A stretch of DNA of 51,788 bases from an uncultured Geobacter sp. (GCA_937886325.1 CALABV010000188.1:1-51788); one strand, 5' to 3'. Positions 33,540-42,917 are shown, numbered from the stretch's first letter. The notes: a model not told the origin generated them from the letters alone. A program made the numbers and translations.

Positions 33540-34103
33540 ATGTACACTGTTGCTGATCTGCGAAAGGGTCTCAAAATCACCATTGACGGCGATCCGTACA
33601 TCGTAACGTTTTTCGAATTCTCCAAACCGGGCAAGGGTCAGGCCCTCTACCGCACCAAGATGCGGAACATGATAAACGGAACAAGTCTCGACAGGACCTA
33701 CCGCTCCGGCGAAACCTTCGAGCCGGCGCACCTTGAAGAACGTACCATGCAATACCTTTACAAGGAAGATACGAACTACTGCTTCATGGACAATCAGAGC
33801 TATGAGCAAATCAGTATCAGCGAGGACGCCATCGGCGATGCAAAAAACTTCCTCATTGACAATCTCGAGGTTGATGTCCTGATGTTTCAGGAAAAACCCA
33901 TCGGAGTCACCACCCCCAATTTCGTAAACCTGCGTGTGGTCAAAACCGACCCCTGGATCAAGGGTGATACGACGGGCAGTGATTCAAAACCCGCTACCGT
34001 CGAAACCGGCTACGTGCTGAGGGTCCCTCCCTTTATCGAGGAAGGCGAGCTTATCACCATCGACACCCGCACTGGCGAGTATTCCACGAGAGTTAAAGGA
34101 TAG
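33540..34103 (+). CDS. efp: Elongation factor P
   Basis: A 187-residue EF-P that relieves ribosome stalling at polyproline. The loop SKPGKGQALYRTK carries Lys32, the position beta-lysylated in EpmA-type organisms (Lys34 in E. coli). Three domains of normal length are present. The next two genes encode the modification enzymes EpmA and EpmB, so Lys32 is very likely lysylated here. AAAGG precedes the ATG. Confidence 0.95.
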   Translation: MYTVADLRKGLKITIDGDPYIVTFFEFSKPGKGQALYRTKMRNMINGTSLDRTYRSGETFEPAHLEERTMQYLYKEDTNYCFMDNQSYEQISISEDAIGDAKNFLIDNLEVDVLMFQEKPIGVTTPNFVNLRVVKTDPWIKGDTTGSDSKPATVETGYVLRVPPFIEEGELITIDTRTGEYSTRVKG

Positions 34104-34107
34104 TGTT

Positions 34108-35031
34108 GTGAACGGCATCCGCCGTTTTCCGAACCGGCACAACTCCCTCCGCGCCAGGGCGAAGATCGTCAATGCAGTACGTTCTTTTTTCGAGAAAAAC
34201 GGTTTCCTTGAGGTCGACACCCCCCAGCGGATCCCCGTTCCCATCCCGGAATCACATATTGATGTCATGCCCTCCGGTTCCTGGGTACTGCACCCTTCTC
34301 CGGAGATATGCATGAAAAGGCTGCTTGCCGACGGCCTTGAGCGTATTTTCCAGATCTGTCACTGCTGGCGGGACGGGGAACGGGGCTCGCTTCACCTGCC
34401 CGAATTTTCCATGCTGGAATGGTATCGGGCTCATGCCGACTATTTCGCGTTGATGGATGATTGCGAGGGACTGGTTCGCGCCGCGGCCGCCGCCGTGGGG
34501 AAGAAGTACGAAGTGGGTTGGAACGGCAGGGTCGTCGGACTTGATGGACCGTGGGAAAGACTTACGGTGAGGGATGCGTTCTCCCGTTTCGGAGAAATGA
34601 CCGCCGAAGAAGCTCTGGAACAGAATCTGTTCGACGAGATCATGGTCTGCTCCATCGAACCGATGCTCGGGTGGGAAAGGCCGACCTTTCTTTTGGAGTA
34701 TCCTGCGCAACGTGGGTCTCTGGCGAGGCTCAAGGCCGGAGACCCCTGCGTTGCGGAGCGTTTCGAGCTCTATATCGGCGGGTTGGAACTCGCAAACGCC
34801 TACTCGGAACTCATCGACCCGGAAGAACAGCGATACCGGTTCATCCAGGAACAGGGGTTTCGCCGGAATTCCTCGAAACCCGTGTATCCCCTTCCCGAAA
34901 AGTTTCTTCAGGAGTTGTCCGGCATGCCTCCTTCCGCCGGAATCGCCTTCGGCATAGATCGTCTCGTAATGCTTCTGCTCGGAGCCTCTTCAATCGACGA
35001 AGCAGTCGCCTTCACTCCGGAAGAGTTGTAA
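34108..35031 (+). CDS. epmA: EF-P lysine ligase EpmA (GenX/PoxA)
   Basis: A 307-residue LysRS-like class II catalytic domain without an anticodon-binding domain, which attaches (R)-beta-lysine to EF-P. Motif 2 (ICHCWRDGERGSLHLPEFSM), EWYRAHAD and motif 3 (GIAFGIDRLVMLLLG) are present. It starts at a GTG 4 bases after the efp stop with AAAGGA as ribosome binding site, so efp and epmA form an operon. It overlaps epmB tail to tail by 20 bases. Confidence 0.93.
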   Translation: MNGIRRFPNRHNSLRARAKIVNAVRSFFEKNGFLEVDTPQRIPVPIPESHIDVMPSGSWVLHPSPEICMKRLLADGLERIFQICHCWRDGERGSLHLPEFSMLEWYRAHADYFALMDDCEGLVRAAAAAVGKKYEVGWNGRVVGLDGPWERLTVRDAFSRFGEMTAEEALEQNLFDEIMVCSIEPMLGWERPTFLLEYPAQRGSLARLKAGDPCVAERFELYIGGLELANAYSELIDPEEQRYRFIQEQGFRRNSSKPVYPLPEKFLQELSGMPPSAGIAFGIDRLVMLLLGASSIDEAVAFTPEEL

Positions 35032-36079
35032 ACTCCGAATCAACCGAGACCGGATACGGAATTTCCTCGCCCCGATAGTTCCGTAAAATCAGATGATCAC
35101 CAACAAAACGACCCGAATCCGGCAGAACCGGAACCTTTCCCTTTCCTCCCGGCATGTCTATCACATAGTAAGGAATGGCCATTCCCGAGGTGTGCCCGCG
35201 GAGACCTGCCATTACCGCCATTCCCTTTTTCACGTCGGTGCGGAAGTGCCCTCCCCCCCGGACGAGATCCATCTGGTGAATATAGTAGGGACGAACCCGG
35301 ATCATCAGCAGTTTCTGCATCAGACGCTTCATGGTTTCCGGATTGTCGTTTACCCCCCGCAGCAGGACGGTCTGATTTCCCAATGGGATGCCGGCATCAG
35401 CGAGAAGGGAGCAGGCATCAGCGGACTCGGTGGTGATTTCGAGCGGATGATTGAAGTGGGTGTTGACATAGAGGGGATGAAACTGCTTCAACATTCGGCA
35501 TAAGCGGGGAGTAATCCTGTCCGGAAGGGTGACGGGCACCCTGGTTCCAATCCGGATAATCTCCACATGGGGGATTCGTCGTATCCGGAGCAGCACATCC
35601 TCCAGTTCATCATCACCAAGCAGCATCGGATCCCCGCCCGAAAGGATCACATCCCGTAGTGCCGGCGTTTCCTCTATGTAGCGGAAAGCATCTTCAAGTC
35701 CTTCCTGCCCCGATACTCCAGCGGGACAGCCTATCGCCCTTTTTCGCATGCAAAATCTGCAGTATACGGCGCATTGTGGCCCGGCCAGAAGAACAACCCG
35801 ATCGGGATATCGGTGGATGAGGCGCGGCACAGGGCTCAGGAATTCTTCATGGAGAGGATCGGGTTCCAGACCGTCGTCCTCGAGTTCACGAGGATCCGGC
35901 ACACACTGGCGCCAGACGGGATCGCCGGCCCCGTGCATCAGGCTGAGATAATGGAGAGAAATGCGCATGGGATATTTTTCTGCCACCGCCCTCAGTGGGG
36001 CCGGATCGCAGGAAAAATATTCCGCCAACTCCTCGGGATTGGTAATGCACGTTGCGAGACTTCTTTTCCACTGTTCCAC
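35012..36079 (-). CDS. epmB: EF-P beta-lysylation radical SAM enzyme EpmB (KamA family)
   Basis: A 355-residue lysine 2,3-aminomutase-like protein with a PLP and a radical SAM site. The cluster cysteines are Cys103, Cys107 and Cys110 (CAVYCRFCMRKR). It lacks the C-terminal extension of catabolic lysine aminomutases (about 415 residues), and lies next to efp-epmA, so it most likely makes (R)-beta-lysine for EF-P. It starts at GTG (36079) with a weak ribosome binding site. Convergent with epmA, sharing 20 bases of coding sequence. EpmC, the hydroxylase, is not seen. Confidence 0.9.
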   Translation of the reverse strand: MEQWKRSLATCITNPEELAEYFSCDPAPLRAVAEKYPMRISLHYLSLMHGAGDPVWRQCVPDPRELEDDGLEPDPLHEEFLSPVPRLIHRYPDRVVLLAGPQCAVYCRFCMRKRAIGCPAGVSGQEGLEDAFRYIEETPALRDVILSGGDPMLLGDDELEDVLLRIRRIPHVEIIRIGTRVPVTLPDRITPRLCRMLKQFHPLYVNTHFNHPLEITTESADACSLLADAGIPLGNQTVLLRGVNDNPETMKRLMQKLLMIRVRPYYIHQMDLVRGGGHFRTDVKKGMAVMAGLRGHTSGMAIPYYVIDMPGGKGKVPVLPDSGRFVGDHLILRNYRGEEIPYPVSVDSEFTTLPE

Positions 36080-36114
36080 GGTGTTTGCCTTGTGAAAGAA
36101 AAAATATGTCCGTT

Positions 36115-36873
36115 TTACGGGGTGGAACGCCAGACGGTCTTCAGGCGGGTCAATTCCCTGCCGTCGCCGTCTCGAACCAGTTGATGAAGAAAGGCGCCTG
36201 AATCCGACGAGTCGATTTCCGAAGAGCGGGAAAGAACCCGATCGCCCAGTATTGCTTCGGCTCGATAGGATATTTCCACATCATACGGAAGCCTGTCCAT
36301 GAGGGACCCGGAAGGAACGGCTTCCAGCGCCCATTCCACATATACCGCATGGTTGACATGCCTGTTAAGGTCCACGTCTACAGACCGGACCCTGAACGGA
36401 AGTTCACGTGTGCATGTTTCGAGTTTCGGCAAGGGAGGAAACTCGTCAGACAGGGCACGTCGCTCCAGGCAAGGAAAATCTCCGATAACCGACTCGACCC
36501 TGACCGGACGTTTTGTCGTAAGGTTGAGCACCACCCAGGAACTGGTTGCGACGCAGACGGGATTGTCGTGTACGTCGAGAATTTCGAAGTCCCGCAGAGC
36601 ATAATACCCCTCACAGGCGGATCTCCAGGTACGAACACGAACTTCATCACCAAGCACAGGGTAGTGAAAAAACCGTATATGGTAGCGGGAAAGCATCCAT
36701 GTGGCGTTTTTCTCACGAAGGTCTTTCACCGAAAAACCCAGGGTCGAGGCGTGAAGCGATGCCGCATCCTGAAGGTAATTGAGAAGGGTGACGGAACGAA
36801 CTCTGCCGCGGAAATCGGTTTCGTAGGAGCGAACCCGATAGAGACCTGTATAGACTTCGTGAATTCTCGTCAT
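36115..36873 (-). CDS. Acyl-ACP thioesterase (FatA/FatB-like double hotdog)
   Basis: A 252-residue acyl-ACP thioesterase family protein (PF01643 type) that releases free fatty acids from acyl carrier protein. The first hotdog begins YRVRSYETDFRGRV; the second contains the catalytic DLNRHVNHAVYVEW segment with Asn and His as in plant FatA. Such proteins occur in anaerobic bacteria, where their role is unclear. No strong ribosome binding site. It lies 35 bases before epmB and 39 after the SEC-C gene, same strand. Confidence 0.85.
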   Translation of the reverse strand: MTRIHEVYTGLYRVRSYETDFRGRVRSVTLLNYLQDAASLHASTLGFSVKDLREKNATWMLSRYHIRFFHYPVLGDEVRVRTWRSACEGYYALRDFEILDVHDNPVCVATSSWVVLNLTTKRPVRVESVIGDFPCLERRALSDEFPPLPKLETCTRELPFRVRSVDVDLNRHVNHAVYVEWALEAVPSGSLMDRLPYDVEISYRAEAILGDRVLSRSSEIDSSDSGAFLHQLVRDGDGRELTRLKTVWRSTP

Positions 36874-36883
36874 CGGGGTGAGT

Positions 36884-36906
36884 AGCCGGGCTCCCGGCTC
36901 CCGGCT
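36884..36906. repeat. GC-rich repeat between the SEC-C and thioesterase genes
   Basis: AGCCGGG is followed by two tandem copies of CCCGGCT (36893-36899, 36900-36906), so two alternative hairpins can form. It sits just upstream of the thioesterase start on the minus strand, where no Shine-Dalgarno sequence is visible. Confidence 0.5.
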
Positions 36907-36912
36907 GAATAA

Positions 36913-37941
36913 TCAGCTGACCGCTATGTTGTCGGGCATTTCCCGCTTCAATCCCAATCCTTCCCAAATATACCCGAAATCAACCGGATTGCCACCCTCT
37001 TTAAGGGCGCGACGGGCATCGCGAAGTTCGAATGTTTTGAGAAGTTCCGTTACCACTCTGCGTCCGGCAGGAGTCTTGGCTGCTTTTCGGGGAGACCTGT
37101 CACCCAGCGCCGGCAGGGGCTCATCGGCCCATTTCTCGAAATCCGCGGCAGTGGGTGGCTCAATCTTTTCGGCATCATTATGCCCGTTTTCCGCACGTTG
37201 ACTTTCGGCGAAGACACCCCGGAGCCACTCCTCCCTGATAATGGACCCGCACAATTCGCGAAATGCGTCAGGACCGGCATCCTCACCCTTGCCCTTCCGT
37301 TGAATCCTGGACCTGCAGGAATGTGCGCCTTCGCGGGCCAACGGGTAAACGGCGCCGGACAGAACCCATTCATTCCCTGACTTTACAATTCGAGCGCCAA
37401 GGGTATCCCATCGCACCAAGCCTTTTGATGCCTTTCGCTCCCGGACCTGGATATCAGGTTCATCAGGCCTCAGCAGGTCCGAAAGCAACATCCCTTCACC
37501 CGGATCAACCCTCCGAACTTCATATACGCTCAACGGACGTTCCCCCAAGTTCGAAAGCCAGCGGATTCCCTCCGTCGTCAGAGGAAAGTCGTCATGACTC
37601 AGCAGAATTTCTCGAACGGGTTTCTGTTCGCCCTGAACGGCAATCTTTGCGTCAGTCAGGAGCCATTCTCCGATATTGACATTAAGCAATTCCTGAACAT
37701 CGGGTGAGAGGGAACCCACCGCCTCCCTTTCACGCTTTTTCAGGCCACCGAGAAAACCGCCGAACACAGCTTCCCTGACTCCTTCAGGATACCGCTCACC
37801 AAGTAATTCCAGGGCCTGTTTAGCAACAGCTGAATCATCCCGCATGCGTTGAATACTTTCCCGTCCCTTGTCAAGACAGCATTTCTTGTACTTCTTACCG
37901 CTACCGCACGGACATGCATCATTTCTTCCGATCTTTTCCAC
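36913..37941 (-). CDS. SEC-C motif protein of unknown function
   Basis: A 342-residue protein opening with a SEC-C zinc-binding motif (NDACPCGSGKKYKKCC, residues 7-22), as at the C terminus of SecA. The rest has no motif I recognise; residues about 215-300 are polar and probably partly disordered. It starts at GTG (37941) with AGGAGA 5 bases upstream. Similar standalone SEC-C proteins are common and mostly uncharacterised. Confidence 0.75.
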   Translation of the reverse strand: MEKIGRNDACPCGSGKKYKKCCLDKGRESIQRMRDDSAVAKQALELLGERYPEGVREAVFGGFLGGLKKREREAVGSLSPDVQELLNVNIGEWLLTDAKIAVQGEQKPVREILLSHDDFPLTTEGIRWLSNLGERPLSVYEVRRVDPGEGMLLSDLLRPDEPDIQVRERKASKGLVRWDTLGARIVKSGNEWVLSGAVYPLAREGAHSCRSRIQRKGKGEDAGPDAFRELCGSIIREEWLRGVFAESQRAENGHNDAEKIEPPTAADFEKWADEPLPALGDRSPRKAAKTPAGRRVVTELLKTFELRDARRALKEGGNPVDFGYIWEGLGLKREMPDNIAVS

Positions 37942-38139
37942 TGATTTCTCCTAAGGGCAAGCATGTCTGAAAAACACTTCAGAAATGTTCTATGTATCAG
38001 GATCTCTCCGGTTTTTCCATCAGAATATGTCTTTATATCCAAAATATCGACACACCCGCCCCTTTCGCCCGGTTAACCATGCGTTTTTTCAATCCGGTGA
38101 TACACTTTGGAAAAAAAGGTTTCCGGAGGAGGTCCAGGA

Positions 38140-38778
38140 ATGTCGAGCAGTATAACAATCACAATATCACGCCAGATTGGGTGCGGCGGCGCGTATATCG
38201 GTCAAGAGGTGGCAAAAAGCCTCGGATGCAGGTACCTGGATCGGGAAATAGTCCGCCATGTCGCAAACCATCTGAAGGAGGACGAGAGTCTCATTATTGA
38301 CCGACAGGAGAGAATTTCTTCCTTTTGGGAGAACCTTGTACGTTCCTGTTCGGTCTGTATCCCTGAAACAGGGTATATTCCCCCTCCTGTCCGACCTATC
38401 ATGGACTCGGAACTTTTTGCAGTTGAAGCCCTCATTATCCGAAAAATAGCGGAACGATACAGTTCGGTAATTGTCGGCAGAGGCGCTTTCCATATCCTTT
38501 CGGATATTTCCGGGCTGGTAAACGTTTTCCTCCACGCAACTCCGGAGTTCAGGCTCAGAAGGGTGATGGACGTTTTTGACATAAAGGACTCTGAGAAAGC
38601 AAAAAACTTGATTGAGGACTCGGACAGGCAGCGCAGGAAATTTATCCGGGTACTATCCGGCCGTGATTGGACTGACGCGCGAAACTATCACCTCTCCATC
38701 GATACCGGCGTTGTCGGTTTCGAGGACGCATGCGAAATGATTCTGTGCCGGGCGAAGACGCTGCTTGCCGAACGGTAA
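38140..38778 (+). CDS. Cytidylate kinase-like family protein
   Basis: A 212-residue P-loop kinase-like protein (cytidylate kinase-like family). ITISRQIGCGGAYIGQEVAKSLG near the N terminus is the variant P-loop, RYLDREIV follows, and IVGRGAFHIL plus a lid region (RRKFIRVLSGRDWTD) fit. The true substrate of this family is not known. The ATG at 38140 has GGAGGAGG just upstream; a TTG start further upstream is rejected. Confidence 0.83.
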   Translation: MSSSITITISRQIGCGGAYIGQEVAKSLGCRYLDREIVRHVANHLKEDESLIIDRQERISSFWENLVRSCSVCIPETGYIPPPVRPIMDSELFAVEALIIRKIAERYSSVIVGRGAFHILSDISGLVNVFLHATPEFRLRRVMDVFDIKDSEKAKNLIEDSDRQRRKFIRVLSGRDWTDARNYHLSIDTGVVGFEDACEMILCRAKTLLAER

Positions 38779-38915
38779 CGCTCACGTCATGAAAGGGATG
38801 AATCACGATTCCATGGTCCCGACCGCAGCGCCGCAGCTTTTGCTCCTACCCCGGAAACCGACTGAGTCACCCCTCTGCGTAAAAAGAATGATACAGGATA
38901 GGGACGGAGGACACA

Positions 38916-39455
38916 TCATACTTCCATCATGAGCGCTTCGACAATGCTCACACGCTCCTTTGGAGGTTCTTTTCCGTGAAAATACCTGGTGATGAAGAGG
39001 AGATTGACGGCTGCGAGAGTTTCATTGAGTCGGTCAAGGTCCACAATACCACTACCCGACAGTGTCTTGGTGTGTGTAAAATTACGGGGACAATAGTCCA
39101 CGCGCATATCCGTCCCTTGGCGGATGAGTATTGGAAGACCATGGGTGCGACAGATGATGGGGCGATGGGCATACAGGATACATGCCCCATCCACCAGGAG
39201 AGGACAGATGTCCTGATTGGCTGACGACGTAGCGTGATTGCGCAGAAAATCCAACTGTTCACCGGACAGACTCCGTGCCGCCAAGGCCAGGGAAACGGCT
39301 TCTACCCAAGATACGGAAAAATGGCGACAACAACTGTCGCACCCTTTCCGGCATGTAATCGATTCGGAATATTTCCTGTGAATCTCTGCGCACAGAATAT
39401 CTATCCTGCTCACTAAATCTCGATAATTCTTCAATAGCTCATCATGTTTTTTCAT
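38916..39455 (-). CDS. YkgJ-type cysteine cluster protein
   Basis: A 179-residue protein of the YkgJ/zinc- or iron-chelating family. Eight or more cysteines are arranged as CRKGCDSCC near residues 36-44, CPLLVDGACILY, RPIICRTHG and DYCPRNF. The family is thought to bind zinc or an Fe-S cluster; its function is unknown. The ATG at 39455 is chosen as the start of the conserved part, but no ribosome binding site is seen and an upstream GTG/TTG is possible. Confidence 0.75.
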   Translation of the reverse strand: MKKHDELLKNYRDLVSRIDILCAEIHRKYSESITCRKGCDSCCRHFSVSWVEAVSLALAARSLSGEQLDFLRNHATSSANQDICPLLVDGACILYAHRPIICRTHGLPILIRQGTDMRVDYCPRNFTHTKTLSGSGIVDLDRLNETLAAVNLLFITRYFHGKEPPKERVSIVEALMMEV

Positions 39456-39586
39456 GGTAACAAACTGTGGTACGGGTCTTCCGATACACACCCCGCCCGA
39501 GGAAACACTTCCTATTTTTCGTTGTTTTCTGAAAGAAACGGTATGGATGGAGTTGACATAGACCATGAAACCGAAACTTCAGGTCA

Positions 39587-39624
39587 AAAAGGAACAGCCA
39601 CCAAGGACAACTCCCAAGTGGCTG
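39587..39624 (-). terminator. Terminator behind tRNA-Pro
   Basis: A 7-bp stem CAGCCAC/GTGGCTG (39595-39601 with 39618-39624), with a T-rich tail TTCCTTTTTG on the minus strand. It would end the long thrS to tRNA-Pro transcript. A T-run on the other side makes it usable on the plus strand too. Confidence 0.65.
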
Positions 39625-39631
39625 TTTTTAT

Positions 39632-39708
39632 TGGTCGGGGCGACTGGATTCGAACCAGCGACCACTAGACCCCCAGTCTAGTGCGCTACCAGGCTGCGCT
39701 ACGCCCCG
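39632..39708 (-). tRNA. tRNA-Pro (anticodon GGG)
   Basis: A complete 77-base cloverleaf including encoded CCA. Acceptor CGGGGCG/CGCCCCG, D-stem GCGC, anticodon stem CTAGA/TCTAG with loop CTGGGGG (anticodon GGG), T-arm GCTGG with TTCGAAT. It follows the merR gene by 39 bases on the same strand. Confidence 0.96.
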
Positions 39709-39747
39709 GATATTCAACTATTCATCTATTACGTATAAGTTATCTTT

Positions 39748-40101
39748 CTATAGTAAATCCCTTAAACTCCGCAACTCAGCCAGTATCTCGTCAAGAACTC
39801 TCTGTTTCTTCTCACCGGGGTCTTCAGCGACCGTTCCTTGTTCGCTCCCTGACCCGGCAAAGTGCTTCAGTCTGTTTCTGGCGCCGGCAATGGTCAGTTT
39901 CTCTGCGTACAGAAGCTGCTTGATTTTGATAAGAAGTTGAACGTCCTGCTTGCTGTAAAGCCGCTGACCGGTATGACTCTTCATGGGCCGCAGCATCTCG
40001 AACTCCGTTTCCCAGAAACGGAGCACGGAGGAATTCAAGGAGGTAATCCGGGCAACTTCTCCAATCTTGAAATACTGTTTGTCGGGAAGTTCGGAATCCA
40101 T
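39748..40101 (-). CDS. MerR family transcriptional regulator
   Basis: A 117-residue protein with a MerR winged-helix domain (residues about 10-80: YFKIGEVARITSLNSSVLRFWE, then QRLYSKQDVQLLIKIKQLL) and a short coiled-coil tail. There is no effector domain. Small MerR proteins after ihfA are a conserved feature of this operon in Desulfobacterota; the target is unknown. It lies 18 bases after ihfA. Confidence 0.88.
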   Translation of the reverse strand: MDSELPDKQYFKIGEVARITSLNSSVLRFWETEFEMLRPMKSHTGQRLYSKQDVQLLIKIKQLLYAEKLTIAGARNRLKHFAGSGSEQGTVAEDPGEKKQRVLDEILAELRSLRDLL

Positions 40102-40119
40102 AGCGCCTCCGTGGAGGTA

Positions 40120-40398
40120 CTATTTCGTGTTTATCGAAGCCTTGAGCACCTGGCTGGGCTTGAAAGTCAGAATCTTTCGCGCGGAAATGACAATCTCTTC
40201 ACCAGTCTGCGGGTTACGTCCACGCCTGTCGGCTTTTTCCTTTACGACAAAATTTCCAAATCCGGCTATTTTGATTTTTTCACCCGTTTCCAGAGTGCTT
40301 TTTATGATATCAAAAACCATTTCTACAAGTTCAGCGGATTCTTTTTTTGAGAACCCGATTTTTTCATATATCTTTTCCACCATATCTGATTTTGTCAT
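40120..40398 (-). CDS. ihfA: Integration host factor, alpha subunit
   Basis: A 92-residue DNA-bending protein. KIYEKIGFSKKESAELVEMVFD, GEKIKIAGFGNFVVK and the arm GRNPQTGEEI match IHF alpha. Its place after pheT matches the E. coli order pheS-pheT-ihfA. The start at 40398 (GGGGGA upstream) is preferred to an in-frame ATG 12 bases earlier. Confidence 0.93.
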   Translation of the reverse strand: MTKSDMVEKIYEKIGFSKKESAELVEMVFDIIKSTLETGEKIKIAGFGNFVVKEKADRRGRNPQTGEEIVISARKILTFKPSQVLKASINTK

Positions 40399-40511
40399 GG
40401 TATCCCCCAACAGACAATAAAATTAAATGGTTAGAAGAAATCAGGAGGCCTGCGACGCGTTTGGTTTTATAGCATGGCAGGCAAATATTATCAACCCATT
40501 TTTACCCGTTT

Positions 40512-42917
40512 TTACCTAATTGCAACATTTACATTCTTCAGAAGGTTATCGAGAACTCGCTGATGGAGACGGTTTACTTCCTCATCGGTAAGAGTTCTTT
40601 CCTGTGAGCGATATCGGATCCTGACGGCGATACTTTTCTGCCCCACCGGAATCCCTTCACCAGTATACAGATCAAAAAGCTCGACGTTTTCCATCTCTTT
40701 GATCCTGTTACCCCTGATGCAATCAAGAATCGTTCCGGTCTCGATTTCTTCGCCAATCAGCATGGCTATATCACGGAACGTATCCGGGAAGCGCGGCGGC
40801 GCCACAACGGAGGCGGGCTCCCTGCTGAAGGAAACGAGTTTTTCAAAGTTCAACTCGAAATAATATACAGGCAGTTCAATACCGTAATTCTCCTGAACGG
40901 TAGGGTGAAGTTCTCCCAGGGAACCGATTATTTCCTTATCACACAGAACGATACAGGATTTTCCGGGGTGGTAAAAAGTATCGATATCACGGGCCTCAAA
41001 AGAGGCGCATGAGACACCAAACGAATCGAGAATATTTTCCACTATCCCCTTTACATCAAAGAAGTCGACCACCTCGCGCTTCCGATGCCAACCTTCGGGA
41101 TCACGCGCTCCACATAGAACTCCAGCCGCATATACCGGCTCATCCGGAAGATCCTCTCCCGCTGCAGAAAGATAGACACGGCGCATCTCGAAAAGATGAG
41201 GACTCATGAGTCTGTAACTGATATTTCTTGCCGTCGTTTCCAGCAGTCCGGGAAGCAGCGTGGTTCGCATTACCGATTGTTCTTCAGTCAACGGATTAAG
41301 GATCGCGACAACATCTCTCCTTGGGTCTTCATCTCCAAGGAGAATCTTTCCAAAAGAGTCCGGGTGCATGAAGCTGTAGCTGATTACCTCGGAAAGCCCC
41401 TGGGAGATCAGCAGGTCACGGAGGCGTTTTTCAAGCATCTGGTGACGGGAAGGGAGTTCGGAAAAGGTATGCACCATCGGCATTGTCGCCGGTATCTTTT
41501 CATAGCCGTTCAGTCGCGCCACTTCCTCTATCAAATCAATCTCACGCTCGATATCAACCCTGAAGGTGGGTACGGTAACGCGCACTATCCCTGGCTCATC
41601 AGGTTCCACTGAAAACTGAAGATTTCTGAATATCGCCGAAACCTCTTCACACGACAAGCTGATGCCGAGGATCTGTGCAATCCGATCGAGACGCACCTGG
41701 ATACAACGTGGCTGAACCGGGTCATGGTACACGTCGATGCGTCCCGCTGCTACCTTTCCACCCGCAAGTTCCGCCATAAGTGACGCGGCACGGTCCAGTG
41801 CACGTAGAAGAACCGATATATCCGCCCCTCTCTCGAAACGGTGGGAAGATTCAGTGTGCATTCCGAGACGCTTGGAGGTCCTGCGAATGGCCGTAGGCGC
41901 AAAACAGGCGCTTTCGATGAGAATATCGGTAGTAGTATCCCTGATTTCGGAGTTTTCTCCCCCCATGATGCCGGCCAAAGCCACAACTTTCTCGGCATCC
42001 CGAATTGTAAGATCCGCTGACGTAAGAATTCTTTCCTGTCCGTCAAGGGTCTGAAACATCTCACCTTCGTCGGCACGCCGCACGATGATCGCCCCGCCCG
42101 CCAGAAGGCTATGGTCAAAGGCATGGAGCGGATGCCCGTATTCCATGAGAACGTAATTGGTGATATCAACCACGTTGTTAATCGAGCGAATACCCACGGC
42201 GTTCAATCTGCTCACCATCCATGCGGGAGACGGGCCGATGGTGCACCCGGAAACGTATCTCGCTGTATAGCGTGGGCAAAGATCATTATCTTGAACACGA
42301 ACAGATGCTTTTTCTTCTATGGAAGGCCCCTCTTCGGGAACGCTGTATTCAGGGCTGACAAGATCTTTCCCCAGCTTCGCGGCGACCTCCCGTGCGATAC
42401 CGATGACACTGAGACAGTCGGCGCGGTTCGGTGTAAGGCCGATTTCGAAAATGGTATCCTTCGTCCCGAGCGCCTCGAACAGAGGGACACCGAGGGGCAG
42501 ATCCTGCGAAAGGACAATAATTCCGGCCGATTCATCGGCAAGCCCGAGTTCCTTTTCCGAGCAGAGCATCCCGCAGGATTCACTCCCCCGAATCTTTGAG
42601 CGCTTGATTCTGAAATCCCCTGGAAGAACGGCTCCAACCTGTGCCAGGGCGACCTTGTCGCCGGCCTTGAAGTTCTGGGCGCCGCATACGACCGAGATTA
42701 CTTCTCTGCCGTTGTTCACCTGACAGAGAGAGAGCTTGTCGGCATTGGGGTGTTGTTGCTTCTCCTCGACCAGGGCAACGACAACCTCATCCATGCCGCC
42801 ACCAATAGAACTGATCCCCTCAACCTCCAATCCAATCATGGTAAGAAGGTCGGCAAGTTCCTCTGGCGACAGATCAAAATCTACAAATTCCTTCAACCAA
42901 TTGTATGTTACTATCAT
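40512..42917 (-). CDS. pheT: Phenylalanyl-tRNA synthetase, beta subunit
   Basis: An 801-residue PheRS beta chain. An N-terminal tRNA-binding (EMAP/OB) domain (about 40-150), B3/B4 editing domain, B5 domain, catalytic-like core (about 480-690) and a C-terminal ferredoxin-fold anticodon-binding domain (about 705-801, beginning FPDTFRDIAMLI) are in normal order. It forms the alpha2-beta2 enzyme with PheS, 61 bases upstream. Confidence 0.95.
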   Translation of the reverse strand: MIVTYNWLKEFVDFDLSPEELADLLTMIGLEVEGISSIGGGMDEVVVALVEEKQQHPNADKLSLCQVNNGREVISVVCGAQNFKAGDKVALAQVGAVLPGDFRIKRSKIRGSESCGMLCSEKELGLADESAGIIVLSQDLPLGVPLFEALGTKDTIFEIGLTPNRADCLSVIGIAREVAAKLGKDLVSPEYSVPEEGPSIEEKASVRVQDNDLCPRYTARYVSGCTIGPSPAWMVSRLNAVGIRSINNVVDITNYVLMEYGHPLHAFDHSLLAGGAIIVRRADEGEMFQTLDGQERILTSADLTIRDAEKVVALAGIMGGENSEIRDTTTDILIESACFAPTAIRRTSKRLGMHTESSHRFERGADISVLLRALDRAASLMAELAGGKVAAGRIDVYHDPVQPRCIQVRLDRIAQILGISLSCEEVSAIFRNLQFSVEPDEPGIVRVTVPTFRVDIEREIDLIEEVARLNGYEKIPATMPMVHTFSELPSRHQMLEKRLRDLLISQGLSEVISYSFMHPDSFGKILLGDEDPRRDVVAILNPLTEEQSVMRTTLLPGLLETTARNISYRLMSPHLFEMRRVYLSAAGEDLPDEPVYAAGVLCGARDPEGWHRKREVVDFFDVKGIVENILDSFGVSCASFEARDIDTFYHPGKSCIVLCDKEIIGSLGELHPTVQENYGIELPVYYFELNFEKLVSFSREPASVVAPPRFPDTFRDIAMLIGEEIETGTILDCIRGNRIKEMENVELFDLYTGEGIPVGQKSIAVRIRYRSQERTLTDEEVNRLHQRVLDNLLKNVNVAIR

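Noticed and set aside
35012..36079. Catabolic lysine 2,3-aminomutase as an alternative for the radical SAM enzyme.
   Set aside because: The length (355 residues), lack of the C-terminal extension and position beside efp and epmA fit EpmB better.
38779..38915. A short ATG frame between the cytidylate-kinase-like gene and the YkgJ gene.
   Set aside because: It is about 45 codons, has no recognisable features and no clear ribosome binding site.
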